This document shows, piece by piece, positions 54,242 through 63,484 of a DNA stretch of 64,000 nt. A model generated the notes under the pieces. It was not told the origin of the DNA, did not search any database, and was given only the letters and a program-made list of their open reading frames with translations. The stretch is from the NCBI RefSeq assembly GCF_019977335.1, contig NZ_AP024653.1:1426001-1490000 (forward strand), read 5' to 3'. This DNA is from Arthrobacter sp. NicSoilB4. Lineage in GTDB: Bacteria > Actinomycetota > Actinomycetes > Actinomycetales > Micrococcaceae. Positions within the stretch are counted from its first letter, which is position 1; each line of letters starts with the position of its first letter. Made by a program: the position numbers and the translations under genes.

Positions 54242-55992
54242 TGCTGTCCCTCGGTGGTCAATGATGCCGCCGGTGATGCCGGCAGCCCTGTCGGCAGGTC
54301 TGTCGGTTGCCCGGTAGGTGAAGCCGTGGGCAGCGTGACGCGGAACAGCGCCCCGGCCGGACTCGTGATGGTCATGCTACCGCCGAGCCGCTGCACGGCC
54401 TGGCGGACCAGCGCCAGGCCGAGGCCCCGCCCGAACGGCCCCGGAGACTTGGTGCTGAAGCCGTGCCGGAAGATGTCGTCCACTGCCTGCGGGTCGATCC
54501 CGGGGCCGCTGTCCTCCACGGTGATCTCCAGGGCGTCGCCGGACGCCTCCACAGTGAGCTCCACCAGCCTCGGCGCCGGTGCCTCGGCCGCGGCGTCGAT
54601 GGCGTTGTCGAGGAGGTTGCCCAGGATCGCCACGAGGTCCTGCACCGCCAGTCCGGTCACCGGGGCGGGCCCATGCCCGTTCCCTCCGGTGTTCAGGGTC
54701 AGTTCGACGCCCCGTTCGTGGGCCTCCGCGGCCTTGCCCATGATGAGGGCGCCGAGCACGGGCTCCTCGATGGAGCTCACAAGGTCATCGGTCAGCCGCT
54801 GGCTGAGCTCCAGGTCCTGGGTGGCGAAATCCAGGGCTTCGGCGCCGCGTCCCAGCTCCATCAGGGAGACGATCGTGTGCAGCCGGTTGGCGTGCTCATG
54901 CGTCTGGGCGCGCAAGGCATCGGACAGCGTGCGCATGGTTTCCAGCTCGCTGCCGAGCGACTCGATTTCGGTGCGGTCCCGGATCGTTGCCACGGTCCCG
55001 TAGGCCGGCGCGCTGCTGCGTCCGGAACCGGAGCCGGGCCCGACGGCGGGTCCCTGGTTGATGACGAGGATCCGCGAGCCGGTCAGGTGGATCTCGTCGA
55101 GCGCGGTACGGCCCGATTCGAAAAGTTCCCTGAGGCTGGGGGCCAGGGGGAGTTCCGCGAGCGACGGCGCCTCCCGCCTCCCGCCGTCGGCCGCCCCGCC
55201 CTCGGCGCGGGCAGAACTGCCTGAGGCGCCTGCGCCGTCGGACGTGCGGGGTGCGAGCCCCAGCAGCTCGGCGGCCTGGTCGTTGTACATCACCACTTTG
55301 CCCTTGGGGTCGATCAGGATGACGCCTTCGCGGACCGAGTGGAGGACCGATTCGTAGTAGGCAAAGAGCTGGGCGAGCTGCTCCGGACCCCAGCCGCGGG
55401 TGACCTGCCGAAGGTACCGCCCCAGCAGCCAGGATGCGGCCGACCCGCCCGCGAGCAGGGCCAGCCCGATGGCGGCCAGGGCCGGCAGCCGGCCGGAGAC
55501 GGCGACATCCACGGTGCTGACGGTCACGCCGGCCGCGACGAGGGCCCGCACCGTGCCGTCCGCGTCCTTGACCGGGGCGATGGTGCGCACCGACGGGCCC
55601 AGGGTGCCGGACGTGATCTCGGTGAAGACCTGGCCGTTCAGGGCCGCATCGATGGAGCCGATATAGGGCTTGCCAAGTTCTTCCTCCCGGGGATGGGTCC
55701 ACCGGGTGCGGTCCGGCGCCATGATCGTAATGAAGTCCGCGTCCGCGTCCGCCATGACCTTCAGGGCGTAGGGCTGAAGGAGGGCTGTGGGATCCGCGGC
55801 GCCCGCCGCGTCCAGCACGAGGGGGTTGTCCGCCATGGTGGTCGCGACGGCGGCCATCCGCCGCCCGGCCTCGTCGTAGGCGTGGTCGCGGGCATCAACG
55901 AACGTGGCCGTGCCGACGACGGCCGTCAGGGCCAGCATAAAGAGCAGATGGGCCACAAACAGCCGTCGGGCGATGCTCCAGCGGTGGATCAT
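54238..55992 (-). CDS. Sensor histidine kinase, CitA/DcuS type
   Basis: From ATG 55992 (MIHRWSIARRLFVAHLLFML) the 584-aa kinase has a first membrane helix (~10-32), an extracytoplasmic CitA-like PAS domain (~33-165), a second helix (~170-195), a cytoplasmic PAS (SVREGVILIDPKGKVVMYND), the phospho-acceptor box LRAQTHEHANRLHTIVSLME typical of SpoOB/CitA kinases, the N box LGNLLDNAIDAAAE and G boxes VEDSGPGIDP and GRGLGLALVRQAV. It likely senses a di- or tricarboxylate outside the cell. Confidence 0.94.
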   Translation of the reverse strand: MIHRWSIARRLFVAHLLFMLALTAVVGTATFVDARDHAYDEAGRRMAAVATTMADNPLVLDAAGAADPTALLQPYALKVMADADADFITIMAPDRTRWTHPREEELGKPYIGSIDAALNGQVFTEITSGTLGPSVRTIAPVKDADGTVRALVAAGVTVSTVDVAVSGRLPALAAIGLALLAGGSAASWLLGRYLRQVTRGWGPEQLAQLFAYYESVLHSVREGVILIDPKGKVVMYNDQAAELLGLAPRTSDGAGASGSSARAEGGAADGGRREAPSLAELPLAPSLRELFESGRTALDEIHLTGSRILVINQGPAVGPGSGSGRSSAPAYGTVATIRDRTEIESLGSELETMRTLSDALRAQTHEHANRLHTIVSLMELGRGAEALDFATQDLELSQRLTDDLVSSIEEPVLGALIMGKAAEAHERGVELTLNTGGNGHGPAPVTGLAVQDLVAILGNLLDNAIDAAAEAPAPRLVELTVEASGDALEITVEDSGPGIDPQAVDDIFRHGFSTKSPGPFGRGLGLALVRQAVQRLGGSMTITSPAGALFRVTLPTASPTGQPTDLPTGLPASPAASLTTEGQQ

Positions 55993-56130
55993 CAACACCT
56001 TCCATGACCAATATGAACGCAAGGGTGATGCGCGTCACCCCATCCCCAATGATGGTGGAACACGCAGAACGGACGCGATGGGCCCACAGCCGGGGCCCCA
56101 CCGACGTCCAGCCTATCCAAGGAGAACACC

Positions 56131-57498
56131 ATGGCCTCTCAACGAGGAGAGTCGGCGGCATTGGCCGCGGCGCCGGTCAAGAAGCGCAAGGGGCTCGACA
56201 AGTCCCATTATCTCTACATCGCGGTCATCGCCGCCGTCATCCTCGGCGCCCTGGTCGGGCTGCTTTTCCCCGAGTTCGCCAAGTCCTTGAAGCCGCTCGG
56301 TGACGGGTTCATCAAGCTCATCAAGATGATGATCGGCCCGGTCATCTTCTGCACCATCGTGCTGGGCATCGGTTCGATCGCCAAGGCGGCCACCGTCGGC
56401 AAGGTCGGCGGGCTGGCGCTGGGCTACTTCATGGTGATGTCCACCTTCGCGCTGGCCATCGGCCTCGTGGTCGGCAACCTGATCCACCCGGGCGAGGGCC
56501 TCAAGCTGGCCCCGTACGATCCGACCAAGAAGGCGGCCACGGACAGCACTGTCGAGTTCCTGCTGGGCATCATCCCTGGCGACATTCCGGTCCTGCCGAC
56601 TCTGCTCGCCGCTCTGCTGGTTGGCTTTGCCCTCCAGCAGATGGGCAAGCAGGGCGCTCCGATCCTCAAGGCCGTCGGCTACGGCCAGGCCCTCGTCTTC
56701 CGCATCCTGGTCATGATCATGTGGCTGGCCCCGGTCGGCGCCTTCGGTGCGATCGCCGCCGTCGTCGGTGCCACCGGCATGCAGGCCATCCTCAGCATGG
56801 CAACCCTGATGGGCGCGTTCTATGTCACCTGCGCCTTGTTCATCGTGGTGATCCTCGGCGGCCTGCTCAAGATCGTCGCCGGCGTCAACATCTTCCGGCT
56901 GATGAAGTACCTTGGCCGCGAATACCTTCTGATCTTCTCCACCTCGTCCTCCGAGGCCGCCCTGCCGCGCCTGATTGCGAAGATGGAACACCTGGGTGTG
57001 TCAAAGCCGGTCGTCGGCGTCACGGTCCCCACCGGCTACTCCTTCAACCTCGACGGCACCGCCATCTACCTGACCATGGCCTCCCTGTTCGTCGCCAACG
57101 CCATGGGCACCCCGCTGGACCTTGGCGCCCAGGTGTCCCTGCTGATCTTCATGATCATCGCCTCCAAGGGTGCCGCCGGTGTCACCGGCGCCGGCCTGGC
57201 CACCCTGGCTGCAGGCCTCCAGGCCCACAAGCCGGAACTGCTCGGCGGTGTCGGCATGATCGTCGGCATCGACCGCTTTATGTCCGAGGCCCGCGCGCTG
57301 ACCAACTTCACCGGCAACGCTGTAGCCACCGTGCTGATCGGCACCTGGGTCAAGGAGATCGACGGCGGACGGGTCGAGCAGGTTCTCGCCGGCAACGCAC
57401 CCTTCGACGAGCAGACCATGATCGCCGGCCACGGTACGGATGATGCTGCCCCGGAAGCTGCCGCTGAGCCCGCCCGCCCGGTTCTGGCGAACGCCTGA
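56131..57498 (+). CDS. dctA: C4-dicarboxylate:cation symporter, DctA/GltP family
   Basis: The 455-aa membrane protein has repeated hydrophobic helices and the family's transport signatures: SSSEAALPRLIAKME (serine-rich hairpin), VPTGYSFNLDGTAIYLTMAS and LTNFTGNAVATVLIGTWVKE. It would import succinate, fumarate or malate with H+ or Na+. AAGGAG precedes ATG 56131. It is divergent from the CitA/CitB-type pair, its likely regulators, and is followed by a strong terminator. Confidence 0.94.
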   Translation: MASQRGESAALAAAPVKKRKGLDKSHYLYIAVIAAVILGALVGLLFPEFAKSLKPLGDGFIKLIKMMIGPVIFCTIVLGIGSIAKAATVGKVGGLALGYFMVMSTFALAIGLVVGNLIHPGEGLKLAPYDPTKKAATDSTVEFLLGIIPGDIPVLPTLLAALLVGFALQQMGKQGAPILKAVGYGQALVFRILVMIMWLAPVGAFGAIAAVVGATGMQAILSMATLMGAFYVTCALFIVVILGGLLKIVAGVNIFRLMKYLGREYLLIFSTSSSEAALPRLIAKMEHLGVSKPVVGVTVPTGYSFNLDGTAIYLTMASLFVANAMGTPLDLGAQVSLLIFMIIASKGAAGVTGAGLATLAAGLQAHKPELLGGVGMIVGIDRFMSEARALTNFTGNAVATVLIGTWVKEIDGGRVEQVLAGNAPFDEQTMIAGHGTDDAAPEAAAEPARPVLANA

Positions 57499-57555
57499 TC
57501 CGCAGCAGCACTGAGGGCGCAGCGAATCAAAGCTGACGCTGCACGACCCAAAAAG

Positions 57556-57591
57556 CCGCCCGGACGCCGCCAAGCGTCCGGGCGGTTTTTT
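57556..57591 (+). terminator. dctA intrinsic terminator
   Basis: CCGCCCGGACGC (57556-57567) pairs perfectly with 57574-57585 around CGCCAA, followed by TTTTTT. Confidence 0.96.
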
Positions 57592-57787
57592 GCGCCGGCC
57601 GGGCAACCTTCGACTTCTACCAGAAGGTTGAGGCTCAAATATTGCCCGCTGTCAAGGTCCATGGAATACCGTGTCGGGCGCTGTAACCTTGGGAGGAATA
57701 AGCTCGGCTTGATCTCCAAGGCTTTGATCAGGCGCAGGGATCAGGCCGGCAGCAATATCAAGCACGACAATCACCGTCATCGAAAGT

Positions 57788-58699
57788 GTGGATAGATACG
57801 TGAGCAGCGAACAGGGTTCAGCAACTCTGGAAGGCACCGAACTCGATCTGGAAGACGCCGTCATGGGCCCCACCGGGCGCCCTCAACGCGACTTTCCGGA
57901 GCCCGCACCGCTGTCATCCCACGGCCCCGCGCGGGTCATCGCCATGGTCAACCAGAAGGGCGGAGTGGGTAAAACCACCTCCACTATCAACCTCGCTGCC
58001 GCGCTGGCCGAATACGGCCGCCGCGTGCTCCTCGTCGATTTCGACCCGCAGGGCGCCCTCTCCGCCGGCCTCGGCATCAACCCCCACGAACTGGATCTCA
58101 CGGTCTACAACGTCCTGATGGACCGCAAGGTCGACATCCGCGACGCGATCCACAAGACCGGCGTCGAGAACGTGGACCTGCTCCCGGCCAACATCGACCT
58201 CTCCGCCGCCGAAGTCCAGCTCGTCAACGAAGTTGCCCGCGAACAGGTGCTGGACCGGGCCCTCAAGAAGGTCGAGGACGATTACGACGTCGTCCTGATC
58301 GACTGCCAGCCCTCCCTGGGCCTGCTCACCGTCAACGCGCTGACCGCCGCGCACGGCGTGATCATCCCGCTCATCTGCGAGTTCTTCGCCCTGCGCGCCG
58401 TCGCGTTGCTCGTGGAGACCATCGACAAGGTCCAGGACCGCCTGAACCCCCGGCTGCAGGTCGACGGCGTGCTGGCCACGATGTACGACGCCCGCACCCT
58501 GCACAGCCGCGAGGTGATCTCCCGCCTCGTGGAAGCCTTCGGCGACAAGGTCTTCGAGACCGTCATCAAGCGGTCCATCAAGTTTGCGGACGCCACGGTC
58601 GCTGCCGAGCCCATCACCAGCTACGCCGGCAACCACATCGGCGCGGACGCCTACCGCAACCTCGCCAAAGAGCTCATTTCGCGCGGCGGCGCGCCCTAG
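57788..58699 (+). CDS. parA: ParA/Soj-family ATPase at the scpAB locus
   Basis: The 303-aa protein has the deviant Walker A MVNQKGGVGKTTSTINLAAA, VLLVDFDPQGALSAGLGIN (switch I) and VVLIDCQPSLGLLTVNAL (switch II), all of the ParA/MinD class. It differs from the origin-linked parA-parB pair since no parB follows; the gene heads the scpA-scpB-rluB operon as in M. tuberculosis (Rv1708, from memory). A role with the condensin subunits is inferred from this linkage. GTG 57788 or GTG 57800 could be the start. Confidence 0.93.
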   Translation: MDRYVSSEQGSATLEGTELDLEDAVMGPTGRPQRDFPEPAPLSSHGPARVIAMVNQKGGVGKTTSTINLAAALAEYGRRVLLVDFDPQGALSAGLGINPHELDLTVYNVLMDRKVDIRDAIHKTGVENVDLLPANIDLSAAEVQLVNEVAREQVLDRALKKVEDDYDVVLIDCQPSLGLLTVNALTAAHGVIIPLICEFFALRAVALLVETIDKVQDRLNPRLQVDGVLATMYDARTLHSREVISRLVEAFGDKVFETVIKRSIKFADATVAAEPITSYAGNHIGADAYRNLAKELISRGGAP

Positions 58700-58707
58700 C
58701 CAGGACC

Positions 58708-59562
58708 GTGGCGCAAACAGGCCTTCCCACAGCGCAGCCGGAGCTCGCGCCCGCCGGGAAGAAGCCCGGCTTCGAGGTCCGGCTAACCAACTTCACCGGA
58801 CCGTTCGATCTGCTGCTGGGCCTGATTTCCAAGCACCAGCTGGACATCACAGAGGTGGCGCTTGCCACCGTCACCGACGAATTCATCAAGTACATCAAGG
58901 GTCTGCAGAAACTGGGCGAGGAGTGGGCTCTGGATGAGGCCAGCGAATTCCTCGTCATCGCCGCCACCTTGCTGGATCTCAAGGCTGCCCGGCTTTTGCC
59001 TGCCGGAGAGGTGGAGGACGAGGAGGACATTGCGCTGCTCGAGGCCCGCGACCTGCTGTTCGCGCGGCTCCTCCAGTACAAGGCCTTCAAGCAGGTAGCG
59101 GGACTGATGGGATCCACCCTCGAGCTGGAGGCCGGACGGTACCCGCGACAGGTCGCTCTGGAGGGCCACTTCGCGGCGCTGCTGCCGGAGCTCCTCTGGC
59201 GGCACACCCCCCAGCAGTTCGCCGGCCTGGCCGAGTCAGCGCTCAAGCCCAAGGAAGCCGCACCCACCGAGGTCGGCCTCGCCCACCTTCACGGCACCCC
59301 CGTCAGCGTCAAGGAACAGGCGGAGCTGATGGGCCACCGGCTGCAGCTTGGCACCCGGCTTACCTTCCGGGCGCTGATTGCCGACGCAGAGTCCACGCTC
59401 GTCGTCGTGGCGCGCTTCCTGGCGCTCTTGGAGCTGTTCCGGGACAGGGCCGTGGCGTTCGAACAGCTGCTCCCGCTGGGGGACCTGACGGTTCGCTGGA
59501 CCGCCGACGGCGAAGCCTGGAGCAGCGAGAACCTGAGTGAAGAATATGAGGAGCAGCCGTGA
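58708..59562 (+). CDS. scpA: Segregation and condensation protein A
   Basis: ScpA is the kleisin bridging SMC heads. The 284-aa protein has the N-terminal helical signature FEVRLTNFTGPFDLLLGLIS followed by KHQLDITEVALATVT, ASEFLVIAATLLDLKAARLL, and a C-terminal winged helix (FLALLELFRDRAVAFEQLLP). GTG 58708 lies 8 nt after the parA stop; its own stop overlaps scpB by 4 nt. Confidence 0.95.
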   Translation: MAQTGLPTAQPELAPAGKKPGFEVRLTNFTGPFDLLLGLISKHQLDITEVALATVTDEFIKYIKGLQKLGEEWALDEASEFLVIAATLLDLKAARLLPAGEVEDEEDIALLEARDLLFARLLQYKAFKQVAGLMGSTLELEAGRYPRQVALEGHFAALLPELLWRHTPQQFAGLAESALKPKEAAPTEVGLAHLHGTPVSVKEQAELMGHRLQLGTRLTFRALIADAESTLVVVARFLALLELFRDRAVAFEQLLPLGDLTVRWTADGEAWSSENLSEEYEEQP

Positions 59563-60254
59563 ACGAAGCATCCGACACCGGTCCCGACGTAACAGGCCAC
59601 CCCGGCGTTGACAGCCTTCCCGACGTCGACAGCCTTCCCGGCGGCGCCCGGGGAGCACTCGAAGCCGTCCTGATGGTGATCGACCAGCCGGCGACGGCGG
59701 TCGAACTCGCCGCCGGGCTGAACTTGACCGTCGACGTCGTCGAGGGGCTGCTCGCGGAACTGCAGCGGGAGTATAACGGCTATACTGTTAATGCCCCGGA
59801 TGTGGACGATGCCAGTTTCGCTATCAACACTGCTGGCTTCAGTGCCAACGCCCGGGGTTTTGAATTGCGGAGTATCGCCGGTGGCTGGCGGATCTATTCG
59901 CGCGCTGAGTTCGCCGACATCGTCGGCGGGTTCGTGCTTGAAGGACAGACAGCCAGGCTGACGCAGGCGGCGCTCGAAACGCTCGCCGTCATCGCTTACC
60001 GCCAGCCCGTATCAAGGGCGCGGGTGTCTGCAATTCGAGGAGTTAATGTTGACTCTGTCGTGCGGACGCTGACGCAGCGCGGGCTGATCGAGGACTCGGG
60101 AACAGATCCTGAATCCGGGGCCATCCTGTACCGCACGACGTCGTATTTCCTGGAGCGAATGGGAATCGGCTCGGTGGCGGAATTGCCGCAACTTTCACCC
60201 CATCTTCCGGGGCTCGAAGGCATCGAAGAGTTCTACGACTCAGGAAGAATGTAG
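59559..60254 (+). CDS. scpB: Segregation and condensation protein B
   Basis: ScpB dimers bind ScpA and regulate SMC. The 231-aa protein has two winged-helix parts: LEAVLMVIDQPATAVELAAG at the start and LTQAALETLAVIAYRQPVSR then ARVSAIRGVNVDSVVRTL in the second. About 24 residues (YTVNAPDVDDASFAINTAGF onwards, ~70-93) are inserted in the usual beta hairpin between REYNG and RGFELR and are encoded by AT-richer DNA. GTG 59559 overlaps the scpA stop. Confidence 0.94.
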   Translation: MNEASDTGPDVTGHPGVDSLPDVDSLPGGARGALEAVLMVIDQPATAVELAAGLNLTVDVVEGLLAELQREYNGYTVNAPDVDDASFAINTAGFSANARGFELRSIAGGWRIYSRAEFADIVGGFVLEGQTARLTQAALETLAVIAYRQPVSRARVSAIRGVNVDSVVRTLTQRGLIEDSGTDPESGAILYRTTSYFLERMGIGSVAELPQLSPHLPGLEGIEEFYDSGRM

Positions 60255-60363
60255 GCAGGAACAACTGCCCGCACACGAGAATCCACCGGGGCGGAAGCTT
60301 TTGCCCCAGCCGGCGGGTGCTGTCGGGAGACAGCGGCCGTGGCCAACAATCGAAGGACGGGTC

Positions 60364-61644
60364 ATGACACAGGCGGGACGCCAGGGTTCACCACGTAACA
60401 GTTCGGGACGCAACAGCGCCGGACAAAATTCAGCGCAGGGCTCAGGCCGCGGCGCACAGGGAGGCTCCGGGCGCACCGGCGGAGCCGACTACAAGGGCGG
60501 CTCGGGCCGCGGCGCTCAGGGCGGCAGCCGCAGCGGGGGAGCCGGCTACAAGGGCGGCGGCGACCGCCCCTTCAAGCACGCCAAGCCGCGCGAAGAGGCC
60601 TTCATCGATCCGGACCTGCAGGGGCCCGACGGCGCACCGCCGGCTGGCCGGCCCGCCTCCGGGGACTGGAAGTCCAAGGCACCCTCCGGCAAGGAAGCGG
60701 CCCGCAAGGCTGCCGCGCGCAAGCCCGGCTTCGGCAAGGCCCCCGGCACCCCCGGCGCCCTCAAGCCCAAACCGCGCGTCGGCGCCGGAGCGGCCAAGGC
60801 CACCGGTTCCCGCGCCTTCGGCAGCGAACGCTTCGGCCAGAGCCTCGGGCCAGTGCGCAAGCCGGCCCGCAAGCGCGGACCCCGCGCCGAGGTGCCCCAG
60901 TCTGAACTGCACGACCAGGACGGCATCCGCCTCCAGAAGGTCATGGCGTCGGCCGGCGTCGCCTCCCGGCGCGTCTGCGAGGAAATGATCGCCGAGGGCC
61001 GTGTCGAGGTCGACGGCCAGGTCGTCACCGAACTCGGCGTCCGCGTCGACCCGAAGACCGCCGTGATCCACGTTGACGGCCTCCGCATCCAGCTCGACGA
61101 GAACATGGTCTACATGGTGTTCAACAAGCCCAAGGGCGTTGTCTCCACGATGGAAGACCCGGACGGCCGGCCCTGCGTCAGCGACTTCGTCCGCAACAAC
61201 CACGGCGAACGCCTGTTCCACGTCGGACGCCTCGACGTCGCCACCGAGGGGCTGCTGCTGCTGACGAACGACGGCGAACTCGCCAACCGCCTGACGCACC
61301 CCTCCTACGAAGTCCCCAAGACTTACCTCGTGCAGGTCCGCGGGCCCTTCCCGCAGGGCATCGGCGCCGAACTGAAGGCCGGCGTCGAACTCGAAGACGG
61401 CATCGCTTCGGTGGACTCCTTCCGGCTCGTGGACTCGACGCCGGGCCACGTGCTGATCGAGGTTGTGCTGCACTCGGGCAAGAACCGGATCGTCCGCCGT
61501 CTCTTCGACGCCGTCGGTTTCCCCGTGCTTCGCCTGGTCCGCGTTAAGGTCGGCCCCATCGGCCTCGGCGACCAGCGCCAGGGCAGCATCCGCAACCTCG
61601 GCAAGCAGGAAGTCGGCCACCTGCTGGCATCCGTAGGGCTGTAG
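60364..61644 (+). CDS. rluB: 23S rRNA pseudouridine synthase (RluB/RsuA family) with long basic N-terminus
   Basis: From ATG 60364, preceded by GAAGGAC, the 426-aa protein has ~185 residues of Gly/Ser/Arg/Lys/Ala low complexity, then an S4 domain (RLQKVMASAGVASRRVCEEM) and the catalytic domain with the aspartate motif FHVGRLDVATEGLLLLTNDG. It isomerises a uridine in rRNA. The basic tail is typical of actinobacterial members and may aid RNA binding. It begins 109 bp after scpB. Confidence 0.92.
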   Translation: MTQAGRQGSPRNSSGRNSAGQNSAQGSGRGAQGGSGRTGGADYKGGSGRGAQGGSRSGGAGYKGGGDRPFKHAKPREEAFIDPDLQGPDGAPPAGRPASGDWKSKAPSGKEAARKAAARKPGFGKAPGTPGALKPKPRVGAGAAKATGSRAFGSERFGQSLGPVRKPARKRGPRAEVPQSELHDQDGIRLQKVMASAGVASRRVCEEMIAEGRVEVDGQVVTELGVRVDPKTAVIHVDGLRIQLDENMVYMVFNKPKGVVSTMEDPDGRPCVSDFVRNNHGERLFHVGRLDVATEGLLLLTNDGELANRLTHPSYEVPKTYLVQVRGPFPQGIGAELKAGVELEDGIASVDSFRLVDSTPGHVLIEVVLHSGKNRIVRRLFDAVGFPVLRLVRVKVGPIGLGDQRQGSIRNLGKQEVGHLLASVGL

Positions 61645-61646
61645 GC

Positions 61647-62756
61647 ATGTCCGCCTTTCGCACCCACGGCCGCGGCCACCTCAACGGTCCGGTAGTGGTC
61701 GTGGGGACCGGGCTCCTTGGCACCAGCATCGGGCTGGGGCTGCGGGGCCGCGGGGTGGCAGTCTTCCTCTCCGACCCTTCGCCCACCAACCAGGCCGTCG
61801 CCGTCGACATCGGCGCAGGCCTGCCTTTGGCGCGCCTTGACGGCGAGCAGCCGGAACTCGTGGTGGTCGCCGCGCCGCCGGACGTCACTGCGGATGTCGT
61901 TCAACGGGCCCTCGCGGACTACCCCGGGGCGACAGTCGTGGACATCGCGAGCGTCAAGGCCGGCATCCAGGCCGAGCTCCGCGCCCGCGGCGCCGACCTC
62001 AGCCGCTACGTGGGCACCCACCCGATGGCGGGCCGCGAAAAGTCGGGTCCCGTCGCCGCCCGCGGCGAACTCTTCACCTCCATGCCGTGGGTCCTGTGCC
62101 CCTCGGAGGAGACAGCGCCCCAGGCACTGCAGGCGGCGCGTGCGCTGGCCGGTGACCTCGGCGCCGTCGTCTCCGAATTCGGGGCCGAGGAACATGACGA
62201 GGCGGTGGCGCTCGTCTCGCACGTGCCGCAGGTGGTGTCCTCCCTTGTGGCCAGCAGGTTGCAGGGCACGCCCCTGCACGCGCTGTCCCTCGCCGGCAAC
62301 GGACTGCGGGACGTCACCCGGATCGCGGCGAGCGACCCCACCCTGTGGGTGCAGATCCTCGGTGCCAACGCTGACAAGGTCGTGGAGATCCTGCATGGCG
62401 TCCGTGAGGACCTCAACCGGCTCATCGGGACGCTCGAGAACCCGACGGCGCCAGGGGCCCGGCTCGACCTTGCCCAGCTGATCAGCGAAGGCAACGCCGG
62501 CCAGTCCCGCATCCCGGGCAAGCACGGCGGACCCCCGCAGGCCTACTCGTGGCTGACCGTCCTGGTGGACGACACGCCGGGACAGATCGCCAAACTCCTC
62601 ACGGAGATCGGCGAGATCGGCGTCAACCTCGAGGATCTCCGGCTGGACCACTCCTCGGGACAGAACGTGGGCATGGTGGAGATCTCCGTGCTGCCCAACA
62701 AGCACGAACTGTTAATCGAAGCGCTCAATGACCGCGGATGGCGGGTACTCCAGTAA
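61647..62756 (+). CDS. tyrA: Prephenate dehydrogenase
   Basis: TyrA makes 4-hydroxyphenylpyruvate for tyrosine synthesis. The 369-aa protein has the Rossmann motif VVGTGLLGTSIGLGLRGRG, the catalytic-His region GTHPMAGREKSGP and a C-terminal ACT domain (WLTVLVDDTPGQIAKLLTEI), which suggests feedback control by tyrosine. It starts 2 nt after rluB and its TAA overlaps the cmk ATG (TAATG). Confidence 0.95.
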   Translation: MSAFRTHGRGHLNGPVVVVGTGLLGTSIGLGLRGRGVAVFLSDPSPTNQAVAVDIGAGLPLARLDGEQPELVVVAAPPDVTADVVQRALADYPGATVVDIASVKAGIQAELRARGADLSRYVGTHPMAGREKSGPVAARGELFTSMPWVLCPSEETAPQALQAARALAGDLGAVVSEFGAEEHDEAVALVSHVPQVVSSLVASRLQGTPLHALSLAGNGLRDVTRIAASDPTLWVQILGANADKVVEILHGVREDLNRLIGTLENPTAPGARLDLAQLISEGNAGQSRIPGKHGGPPQAYSWLTVLVDDTPGQIAKLLTEIGEIGVNLEDLRLDHSSGQNVGMVEISVLPNKHELLIEALNDRGWRVLQ

Positions 62757-63484
62757 TGACCCAGGAACTTATTGAAACCGTGGACATCCTCCGCCCCGGA
62801 AAAAGCCTCGTCGTCGCCATCGACGGGCCGTCCGGATCGGGCAAGTCCAGCGTCAGCAAAGAGGTGGCACGCCGGCTCAAGCTGGCCTACCTCGACACCG
62901 GCGCCATGTACCGCGCCCTGACCTGGTACTGCCTGGACAGCGGAACGGACCTGGAGGACGGCGCCGCCGTCGAGACCGCCGCCGAGAGCCTGCCGCTGGA
63001 AATCAGCACGAGCCCGCTGGAGGAATACGTCCGCGTCGGCGGCACCGACGTCACCCTCGCGATCCGCGAGCCGTCGATCTCCGCCGCCGTCAGCGCCGTG
63101 GCCACCACCCTCGGCGCCCGCACCGAACTGATCCGCCGGCAGCGCGGGCTGATCGAACTGCACCACCGCCGCATGGTGGTTGAAGGCCGGGACATCACCA
63201 CGGTCGTCGCGCCGCATGCCGAAGTGCGGATGCTGCTCACCGCGAGCGAGGAGGCGCGCCTGCGCCGCCGGGGCATCCAGCTGGGCGGCAGCCAGAACGC
63301 CGAACAGCTCGCGGCGCAGGTCACCCAGCGCGACGCGAAGGACTCGACCGTGGTGAACTTCACCCGGGCCGCCGACGGCGTGGTCACGCTGGACTCCTCG
63401 GAACTCGACTTTGATGAGACCGTCGACGCGGCACTCAGCATCGTGAACCGCATCGTGAACCACGAGGGACTCAACCGTGACTGA
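62756..63484 (+). CDS. cmk: Cytidylate kinase
   Basis: Cmk phosphorylates CMP and dCMP. The 242-aa protein has the P-loop AIDGPSGSGKSSVSKEVARR, LDTGAMYRALTWY, EGRDITTVVAPHAEV and the lid region EEARLRRRGIQLGG. ATG 62756 overlaps the tyrA stop; ATG 62738 would add six residues inside tyrA. It overlaps the next gene by 8 nt. Confidence 0.95.
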   Translation: MTQELIETVDILRPGKSLVVAIDGPSGSGKSSVSKEVARRLKLAYLDTGAMYRALTWYCLDSGTDLEDGAAVETAAESLPLEISTSPLEEYVRVGGTDVTLAIREPSISAAVSAVATTLGARTELIRRQRGLIELHHRRMVVEGRDITTVVAPHAEVRMLLTASEEARLRRRGIQLGGSQNAEQLAAQVTQRDAKDSTVVNFTRAADGVVTLDSSELDFDETVDAALSIVNRIVNHEGLNRD

